A DNA stretch of 64,000 nt from Paludibacteraceae bacterium (GTDB lineage: Bacteria > Bacteroidota > Bacteroidia > Bacteroidales > Paludibacteraceae). How positions within the stretch are numbered: the stretch's first letter is position 1; each line of letters starts with the position of its first letter. Positions 23,558 to 31,854 of this stretch are shown piece after piece. A program made the translations under genes and the position numbers. Below the pieces are notes generated by a model. It saw nothing but the letters and a program-made list of their open reading frames with translations, made no database searches and had not been told where the DNA came from. Location of the stretch: NCBI GenBank assembly GCA_017439235.1, contig JAFSJN010000013.1, positions 1 to 64,000 on the forward strand, given 5' to 3'.

Positions 23558-23887
23558 ATGGCAAAAGCTACATTAAACAAGAAATTCAAAGACTATACGG
23601 GCGCAATGCCGCCTAACGGCCATCGTTTCTATCTCAGTAACCGTTTTGGCGAGACCGTCATCTCCCATTGTCCCGAACATCGTGCCCCGGATTCCGTGAC
23701 GGAAGCTCAACGTCAAGCCTTCCAACTCATCAAACAAGCGTCTGCTTTAGCCGATGCCGATCTATGTGATCCCGTCAAACACGACGAATGGCTCCATAAA
23801 TGGCACGAATCTCTCGCTATCCATGGCGCTAAGCACTACAAAACCCTTCGAGGCTTCGTCATCGCCGCCTACCGCCAACAACTATAA
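23558..23887 (+). CDS. Small conserved hypothetical protein (109 aa)
   Basis: A basic, soluble protein beginning MAKATLNKKFKDYTGAMPPN and containing YLSNRFGETVISHCPEH, then a helical second half ending FVIAAYRQQL. It has no signal peptide or membrane segment. Short Bacteroidales proteins with a similar 'gets a strand, then FGETV/KTV' opening are common, but I cannot name a function. A clear promoter precedes it, supporting a real gene. Its last codons overlap the convergent 51-residue gene by 6 nt. Confidence 0.7.
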   Translation: MAKATLNKKFKDYTGAMPPNGHRFYLSNRFGETVISHCPEHRAPDSVTEAQRQAFQLIKQASALADADLCDPVKHDEWLHKWHESLAIHGAKHYKTLRGFVIAAYRQQL

Positions 23888-24037
23888 TGCCTGTGCCATT
23901 TGATGAATTTGTTCAAAATAAGCAGCATGAGCGCGGTCATGGCGTTCTTTCGCTTCAACTGCAACTTCGTGCATCAGTTGAGCCAATTGTTCTTCGGTCG
24001 GCTCCTGGTCAATGTTTATGAAACGATAATCATTCAT
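23882..24037 (-). CDS. Small helical protein (51 aa)
   Basis: Reads MNDYRFINIDQEPTEEQLAQ followed by a strongly helical, charged segment (LMHEVAVEAKERHDRAHAAY) and ends HQMAQAL. Small Bacteroidales proteins of the form 'M-x-x-Y-x-F-x-x-I-D-x-E-P-T-E-E-x-L' followed by 'LM-x-E-V-x-x-E-x-K' are familiar to me, without known function. It is too short for usual gene finders. The helical content suggests a protein-interaction role. Convergent with the 109-aa gene, overlapping by 6 nt. Confidence 0.65.
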   Translation of the reverse strand: MNDYRFINIDQEPTEEQLAQLMHEVAVEAKERHDRAHAAYFEQIHQMAQAL

Positions 24038-24057
24038 AGTTCTCAAACCTTTCGTTA

Positions 24058-24642
24058 TTATTCTCTAAGGTCGTTAATATAGGCGCCGGAGGGGGAAAGG
24101 GTGAAGTCCGGGGCGGCGTCTGTATAGCGGGCATTGAGCAATTTGAGTAAGGTCGTCTGGTTCGGTTCCTTCATCTCCAACGACACCGGCAGCGGTTCGG
24201 CTCCAGCCTTGATGCGCAACGTGAGGCGCGTGAAGGGCAGTTTGGTGGCCTCCTTCGGTGTAAAGACAGCCAATATATCCGAACCTTCTTCTGCCGGATT
24301 AACCGCACGTTCGTTCACCTCGCATAACTCTTCTATCCGCTGCGCCAACAACAGGGGATTAGCTTCCACCAGTTCCTCTTCGGTAGGCGTAGAGAGCGTC
24401 ACTTCGTCCACATCCTCGTCGTATACATACAACGTCGCACCGTCATAAGCGGCCTGCGTGCCCATCATGGAGAAGCGGAACTGCCGTCCCTGCATCGTCA
24501 CCGTACCCGGATAAGTAGCGCCGGGCGATTGGGCATTATTAGTCGAGACGGTCACGGTAAAGTCCGCTACCATCACTTTCTGCTCCAACGCGGAGAAGAG
24601 AGCACTCAAAGCCGTTAAGATGAGGAATAGGTGTGTCATCAT
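24058..24642 (-). CDS. LolA-like outer-membrane lipoprotein carrier
   Basis: A 194-residue exported protein (hydrophobic N-terminus MMTHLFLILTALSALFSAL) with the beta-rich LolA pattern: VADFTVTVSTNN, GTVTMQGRQFRFSMMGTQAA, YDGATLYVYDEDVDEVTLS, and an end with FTLSPSGAYINDLRE. LolA carries lipoproteins across the periplasm. It overlaps the ftsK stop by 4 nt; an FtsK-then-LolA arrangement is common in Bacteroidetes and other Gram-negatives, which supports the call. Confidence 0.8.
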   Translation of the reverse strand: MMTHLFLILTALSALFSALEQKVMVADFTVTVSTNNAQSPGATYPGTVTMQGRQFRFSMMGTQAAYDGATLYVYDEDVDEVTLSTPTEEELVEANPLLLAQRIEELCEVNERAVNPAEEGSDILAVFTPKEATKLPFTRLTLRIKAGAEPLPVSLEMKEPNQTTLLKLLNARYTDAAPDFTLSPSGAYINDLRE

Positions 24643-27122
24643 TTTACGCCTAATTCGGCTAATAGTTTATCCAATTGATCCATATCGGTAATCAGCACGT
24701 CGCGTCCCTTGGGACCTTTATTCGGACCAACGACACCTGCTGCCTCTAACTGGTCAGACAGTTTACCGGCGCGGTTGTATCCAATCTCAAAAGCACGCTG
24801 CAGACGCGACGTCGAGCCTTCCTGTTTAGCCACTACGTACCGCGCCACATCAGCAAACATAGGATCCAGACGTTTCATATCTACGCTACCCGGAGCCAAA
24901 GCATCGCCTTCGGCGCCTTCAGGCACATACTCCGGCAACTGATACGGCTCGGTATAGCATTGCTGCTTAGCGATGTGACCGACTATCTCGTCTACCTCAG
25001 GCGTATCGACAAACGCGCATTGCACACGGGTGATGGACGCATTACCGGCATAGAGCGAGTCACCGCGACCAATCAGTTGTTCCGCACCCTTGGCATCCAA
25101 TACCGTACGCGAGTCAATAACGGATTGCGTGCGTAGCGCTATACGCGTAGGTATATTGGCCTTGATAACACCTGTAACAATATTGACGGACGGACGCTGC
25201 GTAGCCAAGATCATGTGCATACCTACCGCACGCGCTTTTTGGGTGATACGTGCAATAGGCGTCTCCACCTGTTTACCGGCCTGCATGATAAAGTCACCGT
25301 ACTCATCGATGATGATGACAATATAGGGCAGATAACGGTGATGCAGCGTATCGGCTACCACCTTATTCGGATTCAGACGACGATGGATAAACTTATCGTT
25401 GTAGTCCTCCAGATTACGCACGCCGGCATCCATCAACAGCTTATAGCGGTTCTCCATCTCAATAACCAGCGAGTTGAGCGTATTGATGACGCGGTCGCAA
25501 TCGGTGATAACCACCTGCTCGGGATCGGCATCCGGCATAGCAGCCAAATAATGCTTCAACAGCGGCTTATACGGAGCAAACTCAACCATCTTGGGATCTA
25601 CCATGACGAGCTTCAACTCTGCTGGGTGTTTCTTATATAGCAGCGAGGTAATAATAGCATTGATAGCCACCGACTTACCTGTTCCCGTAGCACCGGCCAC
25701 CAACAGGTGCGGCGTCTTAGCCAAATCGAACATAAATACCTCGTTGGTAATCGTTCGTCCATAGGCTATCGGTAGGCGCATCTTTTGCTCTTCCTGGAAG
25801 CGTTTGGAAGCTATTACCGAGTGCATCGATACCGTTTGCGGGTTCTCGTTCGGCACCTCGATACCTACCGTTCCTTTACCGGGCATAGGAGCGATAATAC
25901 GGATACCCGTCGCCGAGAGCGAGAGCATGATATCCGACTCCAGATTCTGTATCTTAGAAATACGCGTCCCGGCCTTCGGTACTACCTCATACAGGGTCAC
26001 CGTCGGACCTACTGTTGCGCGAATAGATTCTATCTCTACGTCGTAGTTACGCAGCGTGGTCACGATACGGTTGGCATTGGCCTGCTGCTCCTCTTGGTTG
26101 ATAACCGGCGATGTCTCATTATCGTACACTTTAAGCAACGATAAGGGCGGGAAACGGAAGTGCTCCAAGTCCTTGCACGGGTCATACGGCTCTAACTGCT
26201 CCGAGAGCTCCACATCCTGCGTATCTTCTATATCCAAACCGACATCCTCGCCCTCCGGCTCAGAGTCCTTGGTCTTCGGTTCATCTTCCGGTTGTTCTTC
26301 GACAGCAGGCTCTTCCGGAATCTGCTCAATAGTCACCTCCAGATCGCCATTCTCACTCGGTTCATTCTCTTCCTCTACCGGTACGTCCAGCGTCACTTGA
26401 ATATCCGGCGTCTCGTCCGTCACGATATCGTCCATCACCTCTTCTGCCGGCTTCTGGCGCGTGATGCGTGCCCATAGCCACTCCCACCAACTCTGTGTAC
26501 GCGGCAGGAAATGACGGTCGGCCACAATGAGGAAGATAATCATCGTCACTAAGATGATAATCATCGATCCCAAGGGCTGCACATAACTATTCATCCAGGT
26601 CGCTAACCACTGGCCGTGAGCACCTCCCAAACGGAAGAATCCGTGTTCACCCGACATCAGGTGTATAAAGCCCAAAGTAACGGAAGACCACACCAGGCAG
26701 AAAGCGGTACAAAAGAACAGTTTCCACTCCTGCAACGCCATCACCCGCAGCAACCGTAAAGCATACACTACCAGCAACATGACGAACAATATAGACGAGA
26801 TACCGAACGTACCGTCTATCAACCAACGCGACAGGCGTGCGCCGGGCAAACCCAACGCATTATGCACCTCGCCACGACGAGCTATCCGCTCCGCCATGGG
26901 CAGGTCTAAAACCGATGAATCGGCAGCACCGGTAATCAGAAAACTTATGTACGCCACCAGCATAAAAACAGCCAAAGTTAACATCAAAATAGCGATGATG
27001 GCACGAGTGCGATTATCGGCAAAGAAATCACGCACACGCTCCATCAACGGAAGCTTCTCCGGAGTCTGCGAAGTGGGCGTGGTATATTCCAGCGTCGGGA
27101 TACGATTGGATTTACGAGGCAT
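24639..27122 (-). CDS. ftsK: FtsK/SpoIIIE DNA translocase
   Basis: FtsK couples chromosome segregation to septation. The 827-residue protein has about four membrane segments in the first 210 residues (for example RAIIAILMLTLAVFMLVAYI and SMIIILVTMIIFLIVA), then an acidic linker rich in E, D and P (about 225-320). The motor follows, with Walker A GATGTGKSV near residue 477 and Walker B IVIIIDEYGDF near 598. Last comes the DNA-binding gamma winged helix (LQRAFEIGYNRAGKLSDQLE, near 770). The gene is translationally coupled to the LolA-like gene. Confidence 0.95.
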   Translation of the reverse strand: MPRKSNRIPTLEYTTPTSQTPEKLPLMERVRDFFADNRTRAIIAILMLTLAVFMLVAYISFLITGAADSSVLDLPMAERIARRGEVHNALGLPGARLSRWLIDGTFGISSILFVMLLVVYALRLLRVMALQEWKLFFCTAFCLVWSSVTLGFIHLMSGEHGFFRLGGAHGQWLATWMNSYVQPLGSMIIILVTMIIFLIVADRHFLPRTQSWWEWLWARITRQKPAEEVMDDIVTDETPDIQVTLDVPVEEENEPSENGDLEVTIEQIPEEPAVEEQPEDEPKTKDSEPEGEDVGLDIEDTQDVELSEQLEPYDPCKDLEHFRFPPLSLLKVYDNETSPVINQEEQQANANRIVTTLRNYDVEIESIRATVGPTVTLYEVVPKAGTRISKIQNLESDIMLSLSATGIRIIAPMPGKGTVGIEVPNENPQTVSMHSVIASKRFQEEQKMRLPIAYGRTITNEVFMFDLAKTPHLLVAGATGTGKSVAINAIITSLLYKKHPAELKLVMVDPKMVEFAPYKPLLKHYLAAMPDADPEQVVITDCDRVINTLNSLVIEMENRYKLLMDAGVRNLEDYNDKFIHRRLNPNKVVADTLHHRYLPYIVIIIDEYGDFIMQAGKQVETPIARITQKARAVGMHMILATQRPSVNIVTGVIKANIPTRIALRTQSVIDSRTVLDAKGAEQLIGRGDSLYAGNASITRVQCAFVDTPEVDEIVGHIAKQQCYTEPYQLPEYVPEGAEGDALAPGSVDMKRLDPMFADVARYVVAKQEGSTSRLQRAFEIGYNRAGKLSDQLEAAGVVGPNKGPKGRDVLITDMDQLDKLLAELGVK

Positions 27123-27151
27123 AATTAGTCAATATACATAAAATTAGCATG

Positions 27152-27159
27152 CAAAGGTA
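27152..27159 (-). promoter_or_regulatory. -7 element upstream of ftsK
   Basis: TACCTTTG on the minus strand, about 30 nt before the ftsK start. I did not find a good TTTG at the expected distance. Confidence 0.5.
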
Positions 27160-27251
27160 CAAAAATTATTTGAAAAGATAAAATTCATATCCTAAAAATT
27201 CACCATTTTGACTAAAAAATTTATTTTTTTTAATAAAATGTACGCGCGCAC

Positions 27252-27282
27252 TTGCGAATATGAAAAACTTTTTGTACCTTTG
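27252..27282 (+). promoter_or_regulatory. Promoter of the rseC-rnf operon
   Basis: TTG (27252-27254), 20-nt spacer, TACCTTTG (27275-27282). The rseC ATG is at 27300, so the leader is only about 10-15 nt. The -7 elements of this promoter and of ftsK face outward in a shared AT-rich gap. Confidence 0.75.
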
Positions 27283-27299
27283 CACGCTAATTTGTTGTC

Positions 27300-27716
27300 A
27301 TGGACGAACTGATTCAACATACGGGAGTAGTACTGAGCGTGAACGGACAGACCGCTCGTGTGCAGATAATGCAGACCAGCGCATGCTCGGCATGTAAGGC
27401 TCAGAGTATGTGTATGTCGTCCGAGAGTAAGCAAAAACAGCTGGACGCCATCATCATCGACGGTCCCGTAAAGGCGGGCGACCAAGTGGAGGTAGAAGTG
27501 CGCGAACGTATGGCTTGGAAAGCCGTAGTAATAGCCTATCTGCTTCCATTTTTTGTGATGTTGGGCGTGATGGCTGCCCTGGACTATGCTACTGACTGGG
27601 GCGAGGCTTGGGTCGGCACGCTGTCGCTCAGCGGCATCGTGGTGTACTACCTCATCCTCAGCTGCTTCAAGCATCGCTTGCAGAAACAGTTTACCTTTAC
27701 GGCACGAAAAATATAA
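27300..27716 (+). CDS. rseC: RseC-like membrane protein of the Rnf operon
   Basis: A 138-residue protein with an N-terminal cysteine cluster (CSACKAQSMC, about residues 31-40) on a small beta domain, followed by two membrane helices (AVVIAYLLPFFVMLGVMAAL and LSLSGIVVYYLILSCF). RseC family proteins accompany Rnf/Rsx complexes and are implicated in reducing SoxR or in sigma-E control in Enterobacteria. In Bacteroidetes the gene regularly opens the rnf operon, as here; its exact role there is unproven. Confidence 0.85.
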   Translation: MDELIQHTGVVLSVNGQTARVQIMQTSACSACKAQSMCMSSESKQKQLDAIIIDGPVKAGDQVEVEVRERMAWKAVVIAYLLPFFVMLGVMAALDYATDWGEAWVGTLSLSGIVVYYLILSCFKHRLQKQFTFTARKI

Positions 27717-27737
27717 TTATTCAAAATAACAAACAAC

Positions 27738-28160
27738 ATGAATTGGTACTTAATTCTTATTTCAATGGGAGTGCTTGGCGTGATAGCCTTCTTAGCAGCG
27801 TGTCTGCTGTATGTTGTCAGCCTGTTCTTCAAGGTAGAAGAAGATCCTCGCATTGATTTGGTTACTGCCGTGTTACCCGGCGCCAACTGCGGCGGATGCG
27901 GATTTGCGGGGTGCCGCAACTTTGCAGAAGCGTGTGTTAAGGCCGGCAAGACGGACGGTTTGGCTTGTCCTGTAGGTGGAGATCCCACGATGGACGAAGT
28001 AAGAAAGATTCTGACTCCTGCGGCTGCCGAAGAGGATGCACCCGCAGCTGAGGGCGGTGAGAAGAAAGGATTCGATCCTGCAATTGCCGCTAAGATTAAA
28101 GCTCTGGCTACTCCCAGAGCCACGTTCCCCAATAACATCACAATGGCGCAAAGGAGGTAG
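27738..28160 (+). CDS. rnfB: RnfB, truncated: iron-sulfur domain only, ferredoxin domain absent
   Basis: RnfB is the electron-input subunit of the Rnf ferredoxin:NAD oxidoreductase. The membrane anchor (residues 1-32) and the 4Fe-4S cluster region GANCGGCGFAGC (Cys 51, 54, 59, with Cys 77 following) are intact. The protein then ends after an alanine/glutamate linker with ATFPNNITMAQRR, at 140 residues. Bacteroidetes RnfB is normally about twice as long, with a C-terminal domain of several CxxCxxCxxxCP ferredoxin motifs. None of those motifs appears in any frame before rnfC, which starts 5 nt later behind a strong AAGGAGG. Either a real deletion or an assembly deletion is possible. The final 14 residues look like out-of-frame or remnant sequence. 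Confidence 0.8.
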   Translation: MNWYLILISMGVLGVIAFLAACLLYVVSLFFKVEEDPRIDLVTAVLPGANCGGCGFAGCRNFAEACVKAGKTDGLACPVGGDPTMDEVRKILTPAAAEEDAPAAEGGEKKGFDPAIAAKIKALATPRATFPNNITMAQRR

Positions 28161-28164
28161 AAGT

Positions 28165-29520
28165 ATGAAGACATTTAACATAGGCGGAGTTCATCCGCAT
28201 GACAACAAACAATTCTCCGCTCATCAGCCCATCACTGAATGCCCGCTGCCCAAGCAGGCTATCATCCCGTTGGTGCAACATATCGGTGCACCGGCGCAGG
28301 CTGTTGTAGAAGTAGGAGCTAAAGTAAAAGTAGGTGAACTGCTGGCTAAGGCCGGTGGATTCGTCAGCGCAAATATCTGCTCCCCCGTGAGCGGTACCGT
28401 AGCTAAGATTGGCGATTGGACCGACGCATGGGGCGCTCCCGGACAGGCCATCTTCATCGATGTAGAAGGTGACGAATGGTTGCCCGAGATTGACCGCACC
28501 CCCACATTGATGCGTTCGTGCGCACTCGAACCCAAGGTTATCATCGATAAGATAGCCGCAGCCGGTATCGTCGGCCTGGGTGGAGCATGCTTCCCCACTC
28601 ACGTCAAACTGTTGCCGCCTCCGGGTAAGAAAGCCGAAGTGCTCATCGTTAACGGTGTAGAATGCGAACCGTACCTGACCTGCGACCATCAACTCATGCT
28701 GGAGCACGGTGAGGAGATAATCGTCGGTATCGAGATTCTCAAACGCGCCTTAGGGGTAGAACGTGCTATCATCGGCATCGAGAACAATAAGAAAGACGCT
28801 ATCGCCCACATGACCAAGTTGGCGCAAAACAAACTTGGTATTCAGGTGATGCCGCTCAAACTCAAATACCCGCAAGGCGGTGAGAAACAACTCATCGACG
28901 CTTGTATCGGTCGTCAGGTGCCCAGCGGTGCACTGCCTATCGAAGTAGGTGCCGTAGTGGACAATGTGGCAACAATCTACGCCGTATACGAAGCAGTACA
29001 AAAGAATAAACCGCTCATCAGTCGTGTAATGACCGTCACCGGTAAGCACGTAGCTAAACCCGGAAACTACTCCGTTCGTTTTGGTACGCCTATTGAGGAG
29101 GTTATCGCTCTTGCCGGTGGTGTTCCTGCCGGCACAGGTAAGGTTATCGGCGGCGGTCCCATGATGGGTCGCGCGATGGATCATATCGAAGGCATGCCCG
29201 CCAATAAACGTCTCAGCGGTCTGCTCTTCTTGCCGAAAGAAGAATGTATCCGTCCGGAAGAAGACCCGTGTATCCGTTGCAGCAAGTGCGTACAAGCTTG
29301 CCCGATGGGTCTGGAACCCTATCTGCTGCAGAGATTGAGCCAACTGGAGATGTGGGAAGAGTGTGAGAAACACGACGTCATGGACTGCATCGATTGCGGT
29401 TGCTGCGTATTCACCTGTCCCTCGCATCGTCGTCTGCTCGACGGTATCCGTCCTGCTAAAGCGAAAGTAGGAGCTATCCTCCGCGAACGTGCCGCTGCCA
29501 AAGCAGCTGAGAAAAAATAA
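28165..29520 (+). CDS. rnfC: RnfC, NADH-side subunit
   Basis: RnfC binds NADH and FMN and hands electrons between NAD and the Fe-S chain. The start at 28165 (MKTFNIGGVHPHDNKQFSA) follows AAGGAGG and matches the family opening. Nucleotide/flavin segments GLGGACFPTHVKL and LIVNGVECEPYLTCD are present, and near the C-terminus two ferredoxin motifs, CIRCSKCVQACP and CIDCGCCVFTCP. Length 451 is normal. A longer in-frame reading would extend back through the rnfB end and is rejected. Confidence 0.93.
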   Translation: MKTFNIGGVHPHDNKQFSAHQPITECPLPKQAIIPLVQHIGAPAQAVVEVGAKVKVGELLAKAGGFVSANICSPVSGTVAKIGDWTDAWGAPGQAIFIDVEGDEWLPEIDRTPTLMRSCALEPKVIIDKIAAAGIVGLGGACFPTHVKLLPPPGKKAEVLIVNGVECEPYLTCDHQLMLEHGEEIIVGIEILKRALGVERAIIGIENNKKDAIAHMTKLAQNKLGIQVMPLKLKYPQGGEKQLIDACIGRQVPSGALPIEVGAVVDNVATIYAVYEAVQKNKPLISRVMTVTGKHVAKPGNYSVRFGTPIEEVIALAGGVPAGTGKVIGGGPMMGRAMDHIEGMPANKRLSGLLFLPKEECIRPEEDPCIRCSKCVQACPMGLEPYLLQRLSQLEMWEECEKHDVMDCIDCGCCVFTCPSHRRLLDGIRPAKAKVGAILRERAAAKAAEKK

Positions 29521-29582
29521 ATAAATTTGAAGTAATCGTTTTAGGTTACTAAATAAGAAATCATAAATCAAAAATCATAAAT
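29521..29582 (+). repeat. Core plus heptamers between rnfC and rnfD
   Basis: Directly after the rnfC stop comes ATAAATTTGAAGTAATCGTT (29521-29540), an exact match to the reverse complement of 9797-9816 in prmC. After a short variable stretch, five heptamers follow (29548-29582: ACTAAAT, AAGAAAT, CATAAAT, CAAAAAT, CATAAAT), ending at the rnfD ATG. Confidence 0.9.
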
Positions 29583-30617
29583 ATGAAGAATTTCATAGTT
29601 GCTCCGGCTCCACACGCCCACAGTGGTGATTCTGTGCGCCGGAATATGCTTTTGGTCATTCTCGCGCTGCTGCCTGCTTATGTGGTATCGGTGATGGAAT
29701 TCGGCTGGGGCGCTCTGATTACGGCAGCTATAGCGGTTGTAGCCTGTGTGCTGACCGAATGGCTCATCAGCCGTTTCCTGCTCAAAGAGCAAAAACAAAC
29801 GATAGGCGACCTCTCGGCCGTACTTACCGGTCTGCTGTTGGCCTTCAACCTGCCGTCGAGTCTCGATTGGTGGATCGTACTTATCGGTGCGGTAGTAGCG
29901 ATAGGTGTAGGTAAAATGACCTTTGGCGGTCTGGGACAAAACCCCTTCAACCCCGCTCTGGTAGGTCGTGTATTCCTGCTTATCTCCTTCCCGGCTCAAA
30001 TGACCACTTGGCCTGTAGCCAAAGGCTTTGCTACCGCTTATGTAGACGCCGAAACAGGTGCTACCCCGCTCTATTATCTCAAACACATCGTTAAAACCGG
30101 TGACGGTAGCGTCATCGACCAACTCGTGCCGCTGAAGAATGCGTTGTTGGGTGCTATGGGTGGTTCGCTCGGTGAGGTGTGCGCTTTGGCTCTCATCATC
30201 GGCGGTCTGTTCCTTATCTGCACGAAGGTTATCACATGGCACATCCCCGTCAGCATTATCGCTACCGTAGCGTTGTTTGCTGCTTGTACAGGTTGGGTTG
30301 GCGCGCTGCCCGAAGGAATGTCCACCTGCAGTTATGTAGCTTACGAACTGTTGACCGGTGGTCTGATGCTCGGTGCGTTCTTTATGGCTACCGACTATGT
30401 GACCAGTCCCATGAGCGCTTGCGGTAAGATACTCTTCGGTATAGGTATCGGTTTTATCATGATGGTTATCCGTACCTGGGGAGCTTATCCCGAAGGTATG
30501 TCGTTCGCCATCTTGATTATGAACGCTTGCGTTCCGTTGTTGAACAAGATTCGTCCGATGCGTTTCGGCGAAAAGAAAAATAAAGTTAATCGCGCCCTTG
30601 CGGCAGAGAAAAAATAA
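29583..30617 (+). CDS. rnfD: RnfD, membrane flavoprotein subunit
   Basis: A 344-residue polytopic membrane protein with the family segments FGGLGQNPFNPALVGRV and ATDYVTSPMS. The covalent FMN site is visible as ETGATPL, with Thr161 the expected flavin-linked residue. RnfD carries FMN through a phosphoester link and forms part of the membrane electron path. Its start follows the heptamer tract rather than a Shine-Dalgarno sequence. Confidence 0.93.
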   Translation: MKNFIVAPAPHAHSGDSVRRNMLLVILALLPAYVVSVMEFGWGALITAAIAVVACVLTEWLISRFLLKEQKQTIGDLSAVLTGLLLAFNLPSSLDWWIVLIGAVVAIGVGKMTFGGLGQNPFNPALVGRVFLLISFPAQMTTWPVAKGFATAYVDAETGATPLYYLKHIVKTGDGSVIDQLVPLKNALLGAMGGSLGEVCALALIIGGLFLICTKVITWHIPVSIIATVALFAACTGWVGALPEGMSTCSYVAYELLTGGLMLGAFFMATDYVTSPMSACGKILFGIGIGFIMMVIRTWGAYPEGMSFAILIMNACVPLLNKIRPMRFGEKKNKVNRALAAEKK

Positions 30618-30629
30618 GGAGGAACAGCT

Positions 30630-31241
30630 ATGAAGAAATTAGAAAGTACCTTCCTCAACATGGTTTTGAGCCTCGTTATCATCTCGGTGGTAGCAGCAGG
30701 CGCTTTAGCCGGAGTCTATCTGCTGACTAAAGCCAACATCGAGGCTCAGAAGAAAGCCAAACAAGAGGCCGCTAAGATGGCCGTTATAGCCGGTCACGAA
30801 GACGGCACTGCTGTAGAGGCTGTCGTAGACGGTTTCGGCGGTCAGTTCCGTATAATGGTTGGTTTTGATGCCGAAGGCAATATCCTCGGTTACGAGGTTC
30901 TGGAGCACCAAGAGACTCCGGGTCTGGGTTCACACATGACCCATTGGTTCAAGAACGCCGACAAACCCAATCAGAATATTATCGGTCGTAAAGCCGGAAG
31001 TCTGACGGTATCGAAAGACGGCGGTGATGTAGACGCTATCACAGCTGCTACCATCTCCAGCCGCGCCTTCCTGAAGGCTATCAACCAAGCCTATGCCGAT
31101 TTCCACGGCGTAGAAGCACATACCGGTGCCAGCCAACTGAATAAAGAGGAGGCTGAAGAAGATGTTATAATCATTGAAGCATACGGCGAAGCAGATCGTA
31201 CGAATGCAATGAGTAAAGAAACGGAGGTAAATCATGAGTAA
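30630..31241 (+). CDS. rnfG: RnfG, covalent-flavin subunit
   Basis: A single N-terminal membrane helix (LNMVLSLVIISVVAAGALAG) anchors a periplasmic FMN domain with GLGSHMTHWFKN and the flavin-attachment region DAITAATISS (Thr141). The usual motif has a Gly where this protein has Ala (TAAT instead of SGAT), a mild departure. The C-terminus after residue 165 is an acidic extension. A strong AAGGAGG lies at 30616-30622. The stop overlaps the rnfE start by 8 nt. Confidence 0.92.
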   Translation: MKKLESTFLNMVLSLVIISVVAAGALAGVYLLTKANIEAQKKAKQEAAKMAVIAGHEDGTAVEAVVDGFGGQFRIMVGFDAEGNILGYEVLEHQETPGLGSHMTHWFKNADKPNQNIIGRKAGSLTVSKDGGDVDAITAATISSRAFLKAINQAYADFHGVEAHTGASQLNKEEAEEDVIIIEAYGEADRTNAMSKETEVNHE

Positions 31242-31821
31242 CGGATTAAAAACACTGATGAACGGTATTCTCAAGGAGAATCCGACATTCGTCCTCGTAC
31301 TGGGTATGTGCCCGACGTTGGCCACGACCACCAGCGCCATCAACGGCATGTCGATGGGCTTGGCAACGATGTTTGTGCTGATATGCTCCAATGTCGTTAT
31401 CTCGCTCCTAAAGAACCTCATCCCCGATAAGGTACGTATCCCGGCCTTCATCGTGGTGATTGCTACCTTCGTGACGCTCGTGCAACTGTTGATGCAAGCT
31501 TACCTACCGGCTATCTACGACGTGTTGGGATTGTTTATCCCGCTGATTGTAGTTAACTGTATCGTGCTCGGTCGTGCCGAAGCGTTTGCAGCGAAGAACA
31601 GCGTAGGCCTCAGCGCTCTCGACGGCATCGGTATGGGTCTTGGTTTCACCCTCGCCCTCACCCTCCTCGGCGCAGTACGTGAGTTGTTAGGCACAGGTTC
31701 ATGCTTTGGCTTACCGGTCTTCCCGGAAAACTACGGAGCACTCGTCTTCGTCCTCGCCCCGGGTGCCTTCATCGCCCTCGCTTACTTGATGGTTATTATC
31801 AACAAGTTGCAGAAAAAATAA
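31234..31821 (+). CDS. rnfE: RnfE, membrane subunit
   Basis: A 195-residue, six-helix membrane protein related to RnfA, with ENPTFVLVLGMCPTLATTT near the start and LIVVNCIVLGRAEAFA in the middle, where the cysteines are conserved in the RnfA/RnfE/Nqr pair. It forms with RnfA the membrane core that holds an Fe-S centre. The ribosome-binding site GGAGG is at 31223-31227. Confidence 0.93.
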   Translation: MSNGLKTLMNGILKENPTFVLVLGMCPTLATTTSAINGMSMGLATMFVLICSNVVISLLKNLIPDKVRIPAFIVVIATFVTLVQLLMQAYLPAIYDVLGLFIPLIVVNCIVLGRAEAFAAKNSVGLSALDGIGMGLGFTLALTLLGAVRELLGTGSCFGLPVFPENYGALVFVLAPGAFIALAYLMVIINKLQKK

Positions 31822-31851
31822 ATCATAAATCATAAATTTGAAATTTGAAAT
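31817..31851 (+). repeat. Heptamer tract between rnfE and rnfA
   Basis: AATAAAT, CATAAAT, CATAAAT, TTGAAAT, TTGAAAT: five heptamers that include the rnfE stop and end 3 nt before the rnfA ATG. CATAAAT is also the unit in the rnfC-rnfD gap. Confidence 0.85.
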
Positions 31852-31854
31852 ATT

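Noticed and set aside
28036-28164. In-frame upstream extension of rnfC, or a frameshift restoring RnfB
   Set aside because: The extension has no RnfC character. I checked all three frames before rnfC for ferredoxin cysteines and found none, so a simple frameshift does not explain the short RnfB.
28750-29571. 273-codon minus-strand frame opposite rnfC
   Set aside because: Antisense shadow of rnfC; no start context and no domain.
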